Assembly: GCA_947493285.1 (NCBI GenBank)
Contig: CANLQH010000001.1
Span: 682,001 to 746,000, forward strand
Length of the DNA stretch: 64,000 nt
Direction: 5' to 3'
Source: an uncultured Tenacibaculum sp.
Lineage (GTDB): Bacteria > Bacteroidota > Bacteroidia > Flavobacteriales > Flavobacteriaceae
Shown: positions 43,806-51,594 of the stretch, piece by piece
Layout of the letters: every line of letters starts with the position of its first letter
Position numbering within the stretch: position 1 is the stretch's first letter
Position numbers and translations under genes: made by a program
The notes under the pieces: generated by a model
The model's database searches: none
What the model was told of the DNA's origin: nothing
The model's input: only the letters and a program-made list of their open reading frames with translations

Positions 43806-44247
43806 ATACTATTGAAGCATCTTTATTGGTAATTTTAATTTCCTTCTGTAAATCGATTTCTTTTTCTTTTCGAACTCGTTCTTTTATTTCAACAATCTCA
43901 TTTTCAGAAAAAACAAAATCTACATAAGAATTTTCTTTAGCGGGTCTTTTAAATTTAATTTCAGCACTTTTATCCCATACAACATAATCATTACCTAAAA
44001 TATTCATTAATTGAATCATAAAAACAGGATCGGTTGCTGAAAATAAACTTCCTCCAAAAATAGAACCTACATAGTTCTTATTTTTATAACTAATAGGAAT
44101 CTTCACTCTTGCATTTAATAAATCTTCTGAGACCTCAATAATTCGCCCGGTAGACCTACGATACATAGGTGAAATATTAAATCCGTATTTAAAAATTGTG
44201 CTCTGTTTAAAAAACTTAGATAATACTTTTGATATTGCTGCGTACAT
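43735..44247 (-). CDS. DUF4442 hotdog-fold protein (thioesterase-like)
   Basis: A 170-residue protein of DUF4442 (PF14539), related to acyl-CoA thioesterases. The hotdog core is visible: GRIIEVSEDLLNARVKIPISYKN, YVGSIFGGSLFSATDPVFM (the active-site helix), VVWDKSAEIKFKRP and long beta strands after it. The substrate is unknown. Its end overlaps the annotated start of the peptide-binding lipoprotein by 71 bases, and it follows the ABM gene by four bases, so the group is transcribed together. Confidence 0.8.
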   Translation of the reverse strand: MYAAISKVLSKFFKQSTIFKYGFNISPMYRRSTGRIIEVSEDLLNARVKIPISYKNKNYVGSIFGGSLFSATDPVFMIQLMNILGNDYVVWDKSAEIKFKRPAKENSYVDFVFSENEIVEIKERVRKEKEIDLQKEIKITNKDASIVYAEVSKIIYIADKSYYKNKRKKK

Positions 44248-44251
44248 TTAC

Positions 44252-44575
44252 CTATTCCTTTTTCTCAAATCCATATTCACGTTCAACTTTACAGATTCTT
44301 ACTTGGTACTTTTTATACCATGTAGCTCTCCCTTTTTCGCGAATCACCGTATGCTCTACATTATTCTTCCAGTTTATTATAGCTTCTAAACTGTTCCAAT
44401 AAGAAACAGTTATTCCTATTTCTTCTCTTACCGATTCTATTCCTAAAAAGCCTTCTTCCTCTTTGGCTAAAGTAACCATTTGTTGTGCTGATTCATTATA
44501 ACCTTCAATTTCATCTGTAAGTAAAGATGTAAAAATCACAGCATAATAAGGCAGTTTAAACTTATCTGTTATCAT
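44252..44575 (-). CDS. Antibiotic biosynthesis monooxygenase (ABM) family protein
   Basis: A 107-residue small alpha-beta barrel protein of the ABM/Dabb superfamily (PF03992). The pattern YYAVIFTSLLTDEIEGYNESAQQM, EEEGFLGIESVREE (central), ISVSYW-like strand (ITVSYW) and WKNNVEHTVIREKGRATWY is characteristic. Members act as cofactor-free monooxygenases or haem-degrading enzymes, but many have no known activity. Its start overlaps the stop of the GNAT gene as ATGA, so the two are translationally coupled. Confidence 0.8.
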   Translation of the reverse strand: MITDKFKLPYYAVIFTSLLTDEIEGYNESAQQMVTLAKEEEGFLGIESVREEIGITVSYWNSLEAIINWKNNVEHTVIREKGRATWYKKYQVRICKVEREYGFEKKE

Positions 44576-45072
44576 AAAATTAATTCATATTTTGTTTCTG
44601 TTAAACCAATATCATCGCTCACAAATTTTTCAATTTCTTTAAAATTAAAACGCTTTAATATTTTAGCAGATGCAACATTCACATCTACAACACACCCTAT
44701 AATTTTTTTCATTCCGATTGATTTACAATAATCAATCAATCCTTCACATATTTCAGTAGCATATCCATTTCCCCAAAACCTCTCTATAAAGCGGTAACCA
44801 ATCTCATCATTCCCTTCTTCATCTTTTATCAAAGCTACGGTACCTACAAATACATTATCTTCCTTACGCTCAATTGCATAAATCCAAAAATCATTATCTG
44901 GATTATCATAACGTTTGATTAACTGTAATAAATCCTCTTCACTTTCTTTTAAGTTCTTAGGTTCACCAGTTGCATATTGCAATACATTTGGGTTACTTTC
45001 TAATTCGTAAAAAGATTTTAAATCAGTTATTTGAAGCCTTCTAACTTGTAATCTTTTCGTTTCAAAAATCAT
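44572..45072 (-). CDS. GNAT family N-acetyltransferase (RimJ/RimL-like)
   Basis: A 166-residue acetyltransferase of the Acetyltransf_3 group. The beginning MIFETKRLQVRRLQ (ATG 45072; a TTG two codons upstream is in frame) and the acetyl-CoA-binding segment RFWGNGYATEICEGLIDYC are diagnostic, as is the C-terminal VNVASAKILKRFNFKEIE. It probably acetylates an amine on a protein N-terminus or small molecule. It is the first gene of a four-gene minus-strand unit and divergent from mtaB. Confidence 0.88.
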   Translation of the reverse strand: MIFETKRLQVRRLQITDLKSFYELESNPNVLQYATGEPKNLKESEEDLLQLIKRYDNPDNDFWIYAIERKEDNVFVGTVALIKDEEGNDEIGYRFIERFWGNGYATEICEGLIDYCKSIGMKKIIGCVVDVNVASAKILKRFNFKEIEKFVSDDIGLTETKYELIL

Positions 45073-45083
45073 TTTCAATATTG

Positions 45084-45091
45084 TATTTTTG
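45084..45091 (+). promoter_or_regulatory. Bacteroidota-type -7 element for mtaB
   Basis: TATTTTTG matches TAnnTTTG, 20 bases before the mtaB start codon, in the 39-base divergent gap with the GNAT gene. Confidence 0.55.
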
Positions 45092-45111
45092 CAAACTATA
45101 AATGTACAGGA

Positions 45112-46446
45112 ATGAATGCAGATAAAAAAGTAGCTTTTTACACTTTAGGATGTAAATTAAATTTTTCTGAAACTTCTACCATTGCAAGGAATTTTGTGAA
45201 TGAAGGTTTTGACCGTGTTGAATTTGAAGAAAAAGCGGACGTATACGTAATCAATACATGTTCGGTGACCGATAATGCCGACAAGCGTTTTAAATCTATT
45301 GTAAAATCTGCTTTGAAGAAAAATGAAGAGGCTTTTGTTATTGGTGTTGGTTGTTATGCGCAGTTAAAACCTGAAGAACTAGCTGCTGTTGATGGAGTGG
45401 ATTTGGTATTAGGTGCTACTGAAAAATTCAACGTGACCAGTTATATAAACGACTTAACCAAAAATGAAGTTGGTGAAGTTCATTCATGTGAAATTGAAGA
45501 AGCAGATTCTTATGTTGGCGCTTATTCTATTGGCGATCGTACCCGTGCTTTCTTAAAAGTACAAGATGGATGCGATTATAAATGCACTTATTGTACCATT
45601 CCTTTAGCACGTGGAATTTCTCGTTCTGACACTTTAGAGAATGTATTAAAAAACGCTAAAGAAATTTCTGAAAAAGGAATTAAAGAAATTGTTTTAACCG
45701 GAGTTAATATTGGCGATTACGGTAAAGGCGAATTTGGTAATAAAAAACACGAACATACTTTTTTAGAACTGGTAAAAGAGCTAGACAAAGTAGAAGGAAT
45801 TCATCGTTTACGAATTTCATCTATCGAGCCGAATTTATTAAAAGATGAGACCATAGATTTTGTTGCTAATTCTCAAACGTTTGTACCTCATTTTCATATT
45901 CCTTTACAATCAGGTAACGATGAGTTACTAAAGAAAATGAAGCGTCGTTATCTAACTAAAACGTATACCAACAGAGTCACAAAAATTAAAGAAGTAATGC
46001 CAAACGCTTGTATTGGTGTAGATGTTATTGTTGGTTTTCCTGGAGAAACGGATGAGCTTTTCTTAGAAACTTATAACTACTTAAACGAAATGGATATTTC
46101 GTATTTACATGTTTTCACCTATTCTGAAAGACCAAATACCGAAGCTGTTCATATGGATGGTGTGGTTCCTAAAAAAACACGAGCAAAACGTAGTAAAATG
46201 TTGCGTGGATTATCAGTAAAAAAGCGTAGAGCATTTTACGAAACTCAAATAGGAAATACTTTAACGGTACTTTTTGAAAGTGAAAATAAGGAGGGATATA
46301 TTCACGGATTTACACAAAACTATGTAAAAGTAAAAACGCCTTGGAACCCTGAATTAGTAAACACTTTACATACCGTTACTTTAACAGAAATTGATGAAGA
46401 TGGTTTAGTTCGTTTTAACTTTGTTAATAAAGAAGTTATTGCTTAA
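45112..46446 (+). CDS. mtaB: tRNA t6A37 methylthiotransferase MtaB
   Basis: A radical-SAM methylthiotransferase that converts t6A to ms2t6A at position 37 of ANN-decoding tRNAs. It has 444 residues. The N-terminal MTTase cysteines lie in LGCKLNFSET, INTCSVTD and VGCYAQ; the radical-SAM motif is CDYKCTYC near residue 154; the TRAM domain is at the end. LTGVNIGDYGKG and ISSIEPNLL distinguish it from RimO, which is also in the window. It heads a plus-strand group; its TAA is followed by a lipoprotein gene after 34 bases. Confidence 0.94.
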   Translation: MNADKKVAFYTLGCKLNFSETSTIARNFVNEGFDRVEFEEKADVYVINTCSVTDNADKRFKSIVKSALKKNEEAFVIGVGCYAQLKPEELAAVDGVDLVLGATEKFNVTSYINDLTKNEVGEVHSCEIEEADSYVGAYSIGDRTRAFLKVQDGCDYKCTYCTIPLARGISRSDTLENVLKNAKEISEKGIKEIVLTGVNIGDYGKGEFGNKKHEHTFLELVKELDKVEGIHRLRISSIEPNLLKDETIDFVANSQTFVPHFHIPLQSGNDELLKKMKRRYLTKTYTNRVTKIKEVMPNACIGVDVIVGFPGETDELFLETYNYLNEMDISYLHVFTYSERPNTEAVHMDGVVPKKTRAKRSKMLRGLSVKKRRAFYETQIGNTLTVLFESENKEGYIHGFTQNYVKVKTPWNPELVNTLHTVTLTEIDEDGLVRFNFVNKEVIA

Positions 46447-46480
46447 ATTGTCATTAATAGAAACCCCAACAAAAATTATT

Positions 46481-47221
46481 ATGAGATATTTACTTTTATC
46501 TGTTTTTGCCTTAACAATGGCTTGTGCTACTCCTAAAAAGGACAAAAAAAATACAACAATAGAAGAAGAAACTGTTATTGAAATAAAAGACAAAACTCCT
46601 GAAGTTGTTATCAATAATGAGTTAATTCTTGTTTTAAATAATCCAGAAAAAGTAGAAGATGCTAAAGCTTTAATTACAAATAGTGGTCTTGACTGGAACA
46701 AGTTAATTTTTGATCAAGATGATTTAAAAATTGCTTTAATCACAGTACCTAAAGAAAAAATTGATTTTTGGGTAAAACGTCTTGGAGAATCTGGTACTTT
46801 TAAATCAGTTGAGAAAAATCAGATACTTACAATCAACAACATAAAAAAAGACTACGAAAACAGGTTGATTTCTATTAAAAAAACACCTTGTTTTGGTGAT
46901 TGTCCTGTATACAGCTTAGACATTGACAAAGATGGAAATGTTATTTTTAACGGAATTCAATATGTTCTAAAAGAAGGTAAACACGAATTTAAGCTTACCG
47001 AAAAACAACTAAAAAAGATTAATGATATGCTATCTGAAAAAGATTTTTCAGAATTTAAAAAAGCATATGACGACACTAGAATTACAGATTTACCAAGTAC
47101 ATTTATAACACATAACGGAAAGCAAATTAAAATCCGTTTATGGAAAGACATTCCAGATGAGTTAATTAATGTACATGAATATATAGAAGGTATTTTATTA
47201 GATCAAAAATTCTTAGAGTAA
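46481..47221 (+). CDS. DUF6438 lipoprotein with a propeptide-like N-terminal domain
   Basis: A 246-residue lipoprotein: the signal ends ALTMAC (Cys16 lipidated). Residues about 130-240 are a DUF6438 domain (KKTPCFGDCPVYSLDIDKDGN, then GKHEFKLTEKQLKKI). Residues about 45-110 have a beta-alpha-beta plan ending FKSVEKNQ that resembles subtilisin inhibitor-I9/propeptide domains. The ATG at 46481 is chosen; the in-frame codons upstream overlap mtaB and would add a lead without sense. Function unknown. Its stop overlaps the next start as TAATG. Confidence 0.78.
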   Translation: MRYLLLSVFALTMACATPKKDKKNTTIEEETVIEIKDKTPEVVINNELILVLNNPEKVEDAKALITNSGLDWNKLIFDQDDLKIALITVPKEKIDFWVKRLGESGTFKSVEKNQILTINNIKKDYENRLISIKKTPCFGDCPVYSLDIDKDGNVIFNGIQYVLKEGKHEFKLTEKQLKKINDMLSEKDFSEFKKAYDDTRITDLPSTFITHNGKQIKIRLWKDIPDELINVHEYIEGILLDQKFLE

Positions 47222-47889
47222 TGAAGCAAAAAACTCATGTGTATTTTGTTCCTGGTTTAGCCGCTAACACAAAAATATTTGAGTACATCTCTTTACCTGA
47301 AGAACATTTTGAACTTCATTTTTTAGATTGGTTATTACCAACGTCCATAAATGAAACTATTCAAGAATATGCACAAAGAATGTGTGCTAATATTCAGCAT
47401 AAAAACCCTATCTTAGTTGGTGTTTCTTTTGGTGGTATTATGGCACAAGAAATGAGTAAACTTTTAGATTGTAAAAAAGTAATTATCATCTCAAGTATCA
47501 AAACCAACAAAGAACTACCTAAACGCTTAAAAATAGCTCAATTAACAAGAGCTTATAAGCTTTTCCCCTCAAAAATAATAGCGAATATAGAAAGCTATGA
47601 GTATTATTTCTTTAATGATTATTTAAAGAAAAGAGCTGAATTGTATAAACTGTATTTATCTATAAGAGATAAGCAGTATTTACAATGGGCTATTTATAAC
47701 GTATTGCATTGGCAACAAAAAGAACCGTTACCAAATGTAATTCATATACATGGAAATAAAGATGAAGTTTTTCCTGTTAAACATATTAAAAAACATATTG
47801 AGGTAGAAAACGGAACGCATGTTATGATTTTAAACAAAGCAAAAACAATTTCTAAAATTTTAGAAAAGGAATGCTTTTTGAATGATTAA
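47221..47889 (+). CDS. Alpha/beta hydrolase
   Basis: A 222-residue alpha/beta-hydrolase-fold protein. The beginning VYFVPGLAANTKIFEYI has the oxyanion region, the nucleophile elbow is GVSFGGIMAQEM (Ser in GxSxG near residue 71), and the catalytic His is in GTHVMI near residue 199. HIHGNKDEVFPV carries the likely acid (Asp near 180). The substrate is unknown; it resembles small cytosolic esterases. It is coupled by TAATG to the DUF6438 gene. Confidence 0.83.
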   Translation: MKQKTHVYFVPGLAANTKIFEYISLPEEHFELHFLDWLLPTSINETIQEYAQRMCANIQHKNPILVGVSFGGIMAQEMSKLLDCKKVIIISSIKTNKELPKRLKIAQLTRAYKLFPSKIIANIESYEYYFFNDYLKKRAELYKLYLSIRDKQYLQWAIYNVLHWQQKEPLPNVIHIHGNKDEVFPVKHIKKHIEVENGTHVMILNKAKTISKILEKECFLND

Positions 47890-47924
47890 CATTTTACGTA
47901 TCCTCACCAAAAAAATAAAAGAAA

Positions 47925-48827
47925 ATGAATAAATCAATACGCTTCTTATCTTTAGCAACAGTAGTTTTTGTTGCTGTGTTATTTACTAACACTATTAGTC
48001 AATCTAACGAACAAGAAATTAAAAACGTTGCTGAGAGCTACGAAATAAAAGCTGTTAAAATCCCTAGCTATATGGAATTAGCTGGCGAACGTGTTCCTTT
48101 AGAAAGAGCAGATATTAAAGAACGTATGGACCGCGAATTATTAGTAAACACCTATTGGCAATCTAATGGTTTGTTATTAATAAAAAGAGCAAATAAATTT
48201 TTCCCTATTATCGAACCTCTTCTAGAAAAGTATGGTTTACCAGATGATTTTAAATATTTATGCGTTGCCGAAAGTGCACTAATAAATATACCATCATCAA
48301 AAGGAGCCGCTGGTTATTGGCATTTTATGCCCGCTACTGGTCGTGAATATGGTTTAGAGGTTAACAGAAATGTTGACGAACGTTATAATTTAGAAAAATC
48401 TACTAGGGTTGCTTCTGAATATTTAAAAAAAGCTAAGAAAAAACTAGGTTCTTGGACACTGGCTGCTGCTGCTTATAATGCGGGTAATGGTAGAATATCT
48501 CAACGTATGAAACAACAGCAAGTTGATGATTATTACGACTTACTTTTAAACACTGAAACTGGAAGATATGTTTTTAGAATTTTGGCTTTAAAAGAAGTTA
48601 TGTCTAATCCAAAAAAATATGGTTTTGTATATGATCAAGATGATTTATATATCCATCCTACAACTTACGATGTTAAGTTAGATACTGCAATAACTAATAT
48701 TGCCAACTTTGCAAAACATTACGGAATAACTTATAAAGATTTAAAGCTGGTAAACCCATGGTTAAGAGAAACCAAATTGAATAATAAAAGCAGGAAAGAG
48801 TACACTATTAAAATCCCTATTCATTAA
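47925..48827 (+). CDS. Lytic transglycosylase (MltD/GH23-like)
   Basis: A 300-residue exported murein lytic transglycosylase of the SLT (GH23) family. It has an N-terminal signal or anchor segment (residues 5-25) and a catalytic domain at about 85-230; the catalytic Glu is Glu116 in CVAESALIN, followed by GAAGYWHFMPATGREYGL and AAAYNAGNGRI. No LysM repeat is visible, unlike Escherichia coli MltD. It cuts peptidoglycan glycans with formation of anhydro-muropeptides. The next small gene starts at its stop (TAATG). Confidence 0.91.
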   Translation: MNKSIRFLSLATVVFVAVLFTNTISQSNEQEIKNVAESYEIKAVKIPSYMELAGERVPLERADIKERMDRELLVNTYWQSNGLLLIKRANKFFPIIEPLLEKYGLPDDFKYLCVAESALINIPSSKGAAGYWHFMPATGREYGLEVNRNVDERYNLEKSTRVASEYLKKAKKKLGSWTLAAAAYNAGNGRISQRMKQQQVDDYYDLLLNTETGRYVFRILALKEVMSNPKKYGFVYDQDDLYIHPTTYDVKLDTAITNIANFAKHYGITYKDLKLVNPWLRETKLNNKSRKEYTIKIPIH

Positions 48828-49030
48828 TGAAAAAATCGCTACCCTACATTTATATAATTATTGGTACTTTAATTATCGTTGGTACTTTTTTACAGTTTTT
48901 TAAAGATCAAGAAAGCTATCGAATACTTTTTAATTTTAACACTGAAAACAAATACATTTTTTTAATAGTTCGAGGATTATTTGCTGGATGGTTTTTAGCA
49001 GATGGAATAAATAAACTAAAAAACAAGTAA
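48827..49030 (+). CDS. Small two-helix membrane protein
   Basis: A 67-residue protein with two hydrophobic helices (residues about 5-24 and 43-60) and Lys-rich ends. I recognise no family. Its ATG shares bases with the stop of the lytic transglycosylase gene, so the two are translationally coupled and it may be a partner or regulator of that enzyme. A terminator follows directly. Confidence 0.6.
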   Translation: MKKSLPYIYIIIGTLIIVGTFLQFFKDQESYRILFNFNTENKYIFLIVRGLFAGWFLADGINKLKNK

Positions 49031-49033
49031 AAT

Positions 49034-49066
49034 AAAAAAGACCATTCAAATTGAATGATCTTTTTT
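49034..49066. terminator. Terminator after the lytic transglycosylase operon
   Basis: AAAAAAGACCATTCAA/TTGAATGATCTTTTTT, a long stem with one mismatch, between the convergent stops at 49030 and 49084. Confidence 0.78.
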
Positions 49067-49083
49067 ATTAAATTCAACTATCT

Positions 49084-50142
49084 CTATTTTCTTTTAAAAA
49101 CAAACACCTGAATCTGATTTGAATAACTATCAAATTGTTCAATAATTAGCTTTTCAGCAGTCACCTCTTTTACCCTTAAACCATCAGAAGTAACCTCACC
49201 AAACTCAACTTCCTCTACTTCTTGTGTAATAAGATTAATAAATTTTAGTGCAACTAAAAACAATTCATTGTTTTCTTCATTATATGCCCAATTACCATGA
49301 ACTTCAGATTCATATTTAATATAATCTTCATAAACTGGTGTGCAAGTATTTAAAGTTTCAAAGTAATCATAATAGGCAGATTCCTCTCTTGTTTCTATTT
49401 TAAGCCCACCATCTTGAGCAAAACTAACAATAAGGTTTCTCTCTTTATACAATTCAGAATCTATCTTTATTACATTTCCATTATTACAATTAACTTCCTC
49501 TTGGTAAACTCCTGAATCAGATTCTAGTACCCAATCTCCAACAACATCAGAATTTCCTCCCCAAGCTTCAACTGTTACACATACTGTTTGTATTGCACTA
49601 ATATTATTTGCATTGTCATATATACAAATATCATAACAAAACTCTCCTGCAGGAATTACATCTGTGAAATTTACATTAATTGAAGTGTCATTTACCTTTT
49701 TTGATTTAAACGTATTTAATTTCTCTATATATGATTTTTCTTTGGCAGCTCTACTTCCAAAAGCTGCAGCAGGAACATCAAAATAACTAATTGCTCCATT
49801 TCCATCAACATCTTTAAAACGAATATATGCTCCTGCTATATCATTAGAAGTTGATGAAAAAGAAATATTCACTCCTGCTTGTTGAATTCCTATTTGTTTA
49901 TTCCCTATTTCAAAATCAAGATTACTGTTAGGTGCTGGCGGATTTCCTGTTTGCTTTATAGCCCCATCAATTACAACTCCCTGTTCTAATGATTCTACAC
50001 TTATTTTATTACTTTCTGTCGCATTTTGTTGAGCAGCTATAGCTGGATCACCTGTTTTATTTATTACTTCATCACTACTGCATGATGTTAAACTTAATCC
50101 TATAGCTAAAATAGCTAAGCAAATAACACTTAATTTTTTCAT
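49084..50142 (-). CDS. Hypothetical lipoprotein
   Basis: A 352-residue lipoprotein; the signal ends SLTSC (Cys21). I recognise no family. The N-terminal third is Asn/Gln/Ser-rich and low in complexity; residues about 70-190 have a beta-sandwich pattern with a Cys pair (FCYDICIYDNANNISAI), and the rest looks like a lipocalin-type domain (GDWVLESDSGVYQEE, IVSFAQDGGLKIETR, YNEENNELFLVALKF), common in flavobacterial lipoproteins. It is transcribed alone, with a terminator at its 3' end. Confidence 0.68.
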   Translation of the reverse strand: MKKLSVICLAILAIGLSLTSCSSDEVINKTGDPAIAAQQNATESNKISVESLEQGVVIDGAIKQTGNPPAPNSNLDFEIGNKQIGIQQAGVNISFSSTSNDIAGAYIRFKDVDGNGAISYFDVPAAAFGSRAAKEKSYIEKLNTFKSKKVNDTSINVNFTDVIPAGEFCYDICIYDNANNISAIQTVCVTVEAWGGNSDVVGDWVLESDSGVYQEEVNCNNGNVIKIDSELYKERNLIVSFAQDGGLKIETREESAYYDYFETLNTCTPVYEDYIKYESEVHGNWAYNEENNELFLVALKFINLITQEVEEVEFGEVTSDGLRVKEVTAEKLIIEQFDSYSNQIQVFVFKRK

Positions 50143-50206
50143 AATTTATTTTTTAATTTTTAGAAGTGTGAAAATAATTAAAAAAATGAACTTAAAATGA
50201 AAAAAA

Positions 50207-50404
50207 TTATTCTTTTATCTTTTTAACTCTCCCTACAATTCCCGACTCTAATTGTACTTTAATTCCATGAGGGTGATTTGATGATTTTGTAAGCAATCTA
50301 CTTACAACACCAGAAGTAAGCTCTCCTGTTCTTTGGTGGTTTTTCTGAACAACTTCAACCTCACTACCTATAGTAACATCTTTTCTATTTCTACCGTCTT
50401 TCAT
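50207..50404 (-). CDS. ywbE: YwbE family protein (DUF2196)
   Basis: A 65-residue member of the YwbE family (DUF2196, PF09962). The sequence follows the family throughout: GRNRKDVTIGSEVEVVQK, TGELTSGVVSRLLT and NHPHGIKVQLESGIVGRVK. The small beta-rich fold suggests nucleic-acid or protein binding; the function is unknown. It lies after the cold-shock gene but is separated from it by a hairpin. Confidence 0.88.
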   Translation of the reverse strand: MKDGRNRKDVTIGSEVEVVQKNHQRTGELTSGVVSRLLTKSSNHPHGIKVQLESGIVGRVKKIKE

Positions 50405-50433
50405 TCTAAAATATTTAATTCTTAAAAATAAGA

Positions 50434-50458
50434 AAGCCTATCAAAATTTGATAGGCTT
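50434..50458 (-). terminator. Terminator after the cold-shock gene
   Basis: A 12-bp stem AAGCCTATCAAA/TTTGATAGGCTT; on the minus strand it is followed by TCTTATTTTT. It lies between the cold-shock gene and ywbE. Confidence 0.82.
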
Positions 50459-50492
50459 CTCATTAAAAAGTTTACTCTGGTAATGATATATA

Positions 50493-50684
50493 TTATAATA
50501 CTCTTACGTTAACAGCGTTTAATCCTTTTCTTCCTTCTTGTAACTCGAATTCAACTTCGTCGTTCTCACGAACTTCGTCGATTAATCCTGAAACATGTAC
50601 GAAATGTTCTTTGTTTGATCCTTCTTCTGTGATAAATCCAAATCCTTTTGATTCGTTGAAGAATTTTACAGTACCTTTATTCAT
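50493..50684 (-). CDS. cspA: Cold-shock domain protein
   Basis: A 63-residue OB-fold RNA chaperone. GTVKFFNESKGFGFITEEGS carries the RNP1 motif (KGFGFI), and EHFVHVSGL is the RNP2-type motif (FVH). Members melt RNA structure and assist translation in the cold or in general growth. The gene is monocistronic with its own promoter and a leader of about 45 bases. The leader is shorter than those of cold-induced Escherichia coli csp genes. Confidence 0.94.
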   Translation of the reverse strand: MNKGTVKFFNESKGFGFITEEGSNKEHFVHVSGLIDEVRENDEVEFELQEGRKGLNAVNVRVL

Positions 50685-50736
50685 TATAAAAAATTATATG
50701 TTGCTTGCTTAAGTGCCAACAACGTTTATTGAGTTG

Positions 50737-50744
50737 CAAATGTA
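50737..50744 (-). promoter_or_regulatory. Bacteroidota-type -7 element for the cold-shock gene
   Basis: The minus strand reads TACATTTG, matching TAnnTTTG, 53 bases before the start codon. Confidence 0.5.
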
Positions 50745-50801
50745 ATGCCAAATTTTTTAATAATCGTTAAAACATTCATTTTCTTTCAATTAATTTATAA
50801 A

Positions 50802-50833
50802 AAAAGTCGATTTACTGTAGTAAACCGACTTTT
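50802..50833 (-). terminator. Terminator after folE
   Basis: A stem AAAAGTCGATTTACT/AGTAAACCGACTTTT with one mismatch, followed on the minus strand by a T run. It lies between the folE stop at 50858 and the cold-shock promoter. Confidence 0.8.
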
Positions 50834-50857
50834 GATATTTTAAATGATTGACTATCA

Positions 50858-51550
50858 TTAATCAAAATCCGTATCCATTTTTAAGTAATCTAAAAACTCA
50901 CGCTTCGTTTCTTTGTTTTTAAATTTACCACCAAACTCAGCTGTTACAGTTGAGCTTTCAATATCTTTAATTCCACGAGAATTTACACATAAATGTTTTG
51001 CATCAATAACACACGCTACATCTTCAGTACCTAATGCTTCTTGCATTGCTTGTACAACTTGCATGGTTAAACGCTCTTGTACTTGTGGTCTTTTAGAAAA
51101 ATACTCTACAATACGATTCATTTTAGATAAACCGATTACTTTTCCGTTAGAAATATAGGCTACATGCGCACGACCAATAATTGGTAATAAGTGATGCTCG
51201 CAAGTAGAATATACAACGATATTTTTTTCAACCAACATTTCACCATAATTGTAATTATTGTCAAACGTTGATGCCTTTGGCATATTTTTAGGATCTAACC
51301 CCATAAAAATTTCATTAACAAAAGCTTTTGCAACACGCTTAGGTGTTCCTTGCATACTATCGTCTGTTAAATCCATTCCTAAAGTTTCTAAGATATCTTT
51401 TACGCTATCTTGAATCCTAGCTATTTTTTCTTTGTCAGAAATATCAAACGCATCAGCACGTAATGGCGTTTTAGCCGATGTACCGATGTGGTTCTCTCCT
51501 ATTTCCTCAGTTCTCTCGTCATTCATTTTGTTGCTGTTCACTTCAAACAT
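50858..51550 (-). CDS. folE: GTP cyclohydrolase I FolE
   Basis: It converts GTP to 7,8-dihydroneopterin triphosphate, the first step of folate synthesis. It has 230 residues, with the usual signatures: TPKRVAKAFVNEIF, YSTCEHHLLPIIGRAHVAYI (zinc Cys and His ligands), GLSKMNRIVEYFSKRPQVQERLT and CVNSRGIKD. A second ATG eight codons in (51526) gives the more usual MNDE start, so the true start is between those two. A TAnnTTTG element is located just upstream in the gap after hisS. Confidence 0.96.
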   Translation of the reverse strand: MFEVNSNKMNDERTEEIGENHIGTSAKTPLRADAFDISDKEKIARIQDSVKDILETLGMDLTDDSMQGTPKRVAKAFVNEIFMGLDPKNMPKASTFDNNYNYGEMLVEKNIVVYSTCEHHLLPIIGRAHVAYISNGKVIGLSKMNRIVEYFSKRPQVQERLTMQVVQAMQEALGTEDVACVIDAKHLCVNSRGIKDIESSTVTAEFGGKFKNKETKREFLDYLKMDTDFD

Positions 51551-51570
51551 TTCTTTCTATTATTAGGGCG

Positions 51571-51578
51571 CAAATTTA
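51571..51578 (-). promoter_or_regulatory. Bacteroidota-type -7 element for folE
   Basis: The minus strand reads TAAATTTG, which fits TAnnTTTG, 20 bases before ATG 51550. It lies in the 44-base gap between hisS and folE. Confidence 0.5.
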
Positions 51579-51594
51579 CAACATTGCTGTTAAT

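Noticed and set aside
50713..50725. Partial match to the module boundary (GCCAACAACG) in the cold-shock leader
   Set aside because: Only the GCCAACAACG core matches; no second boundary repeat or palindrome accompanies it, so chance is more likely.
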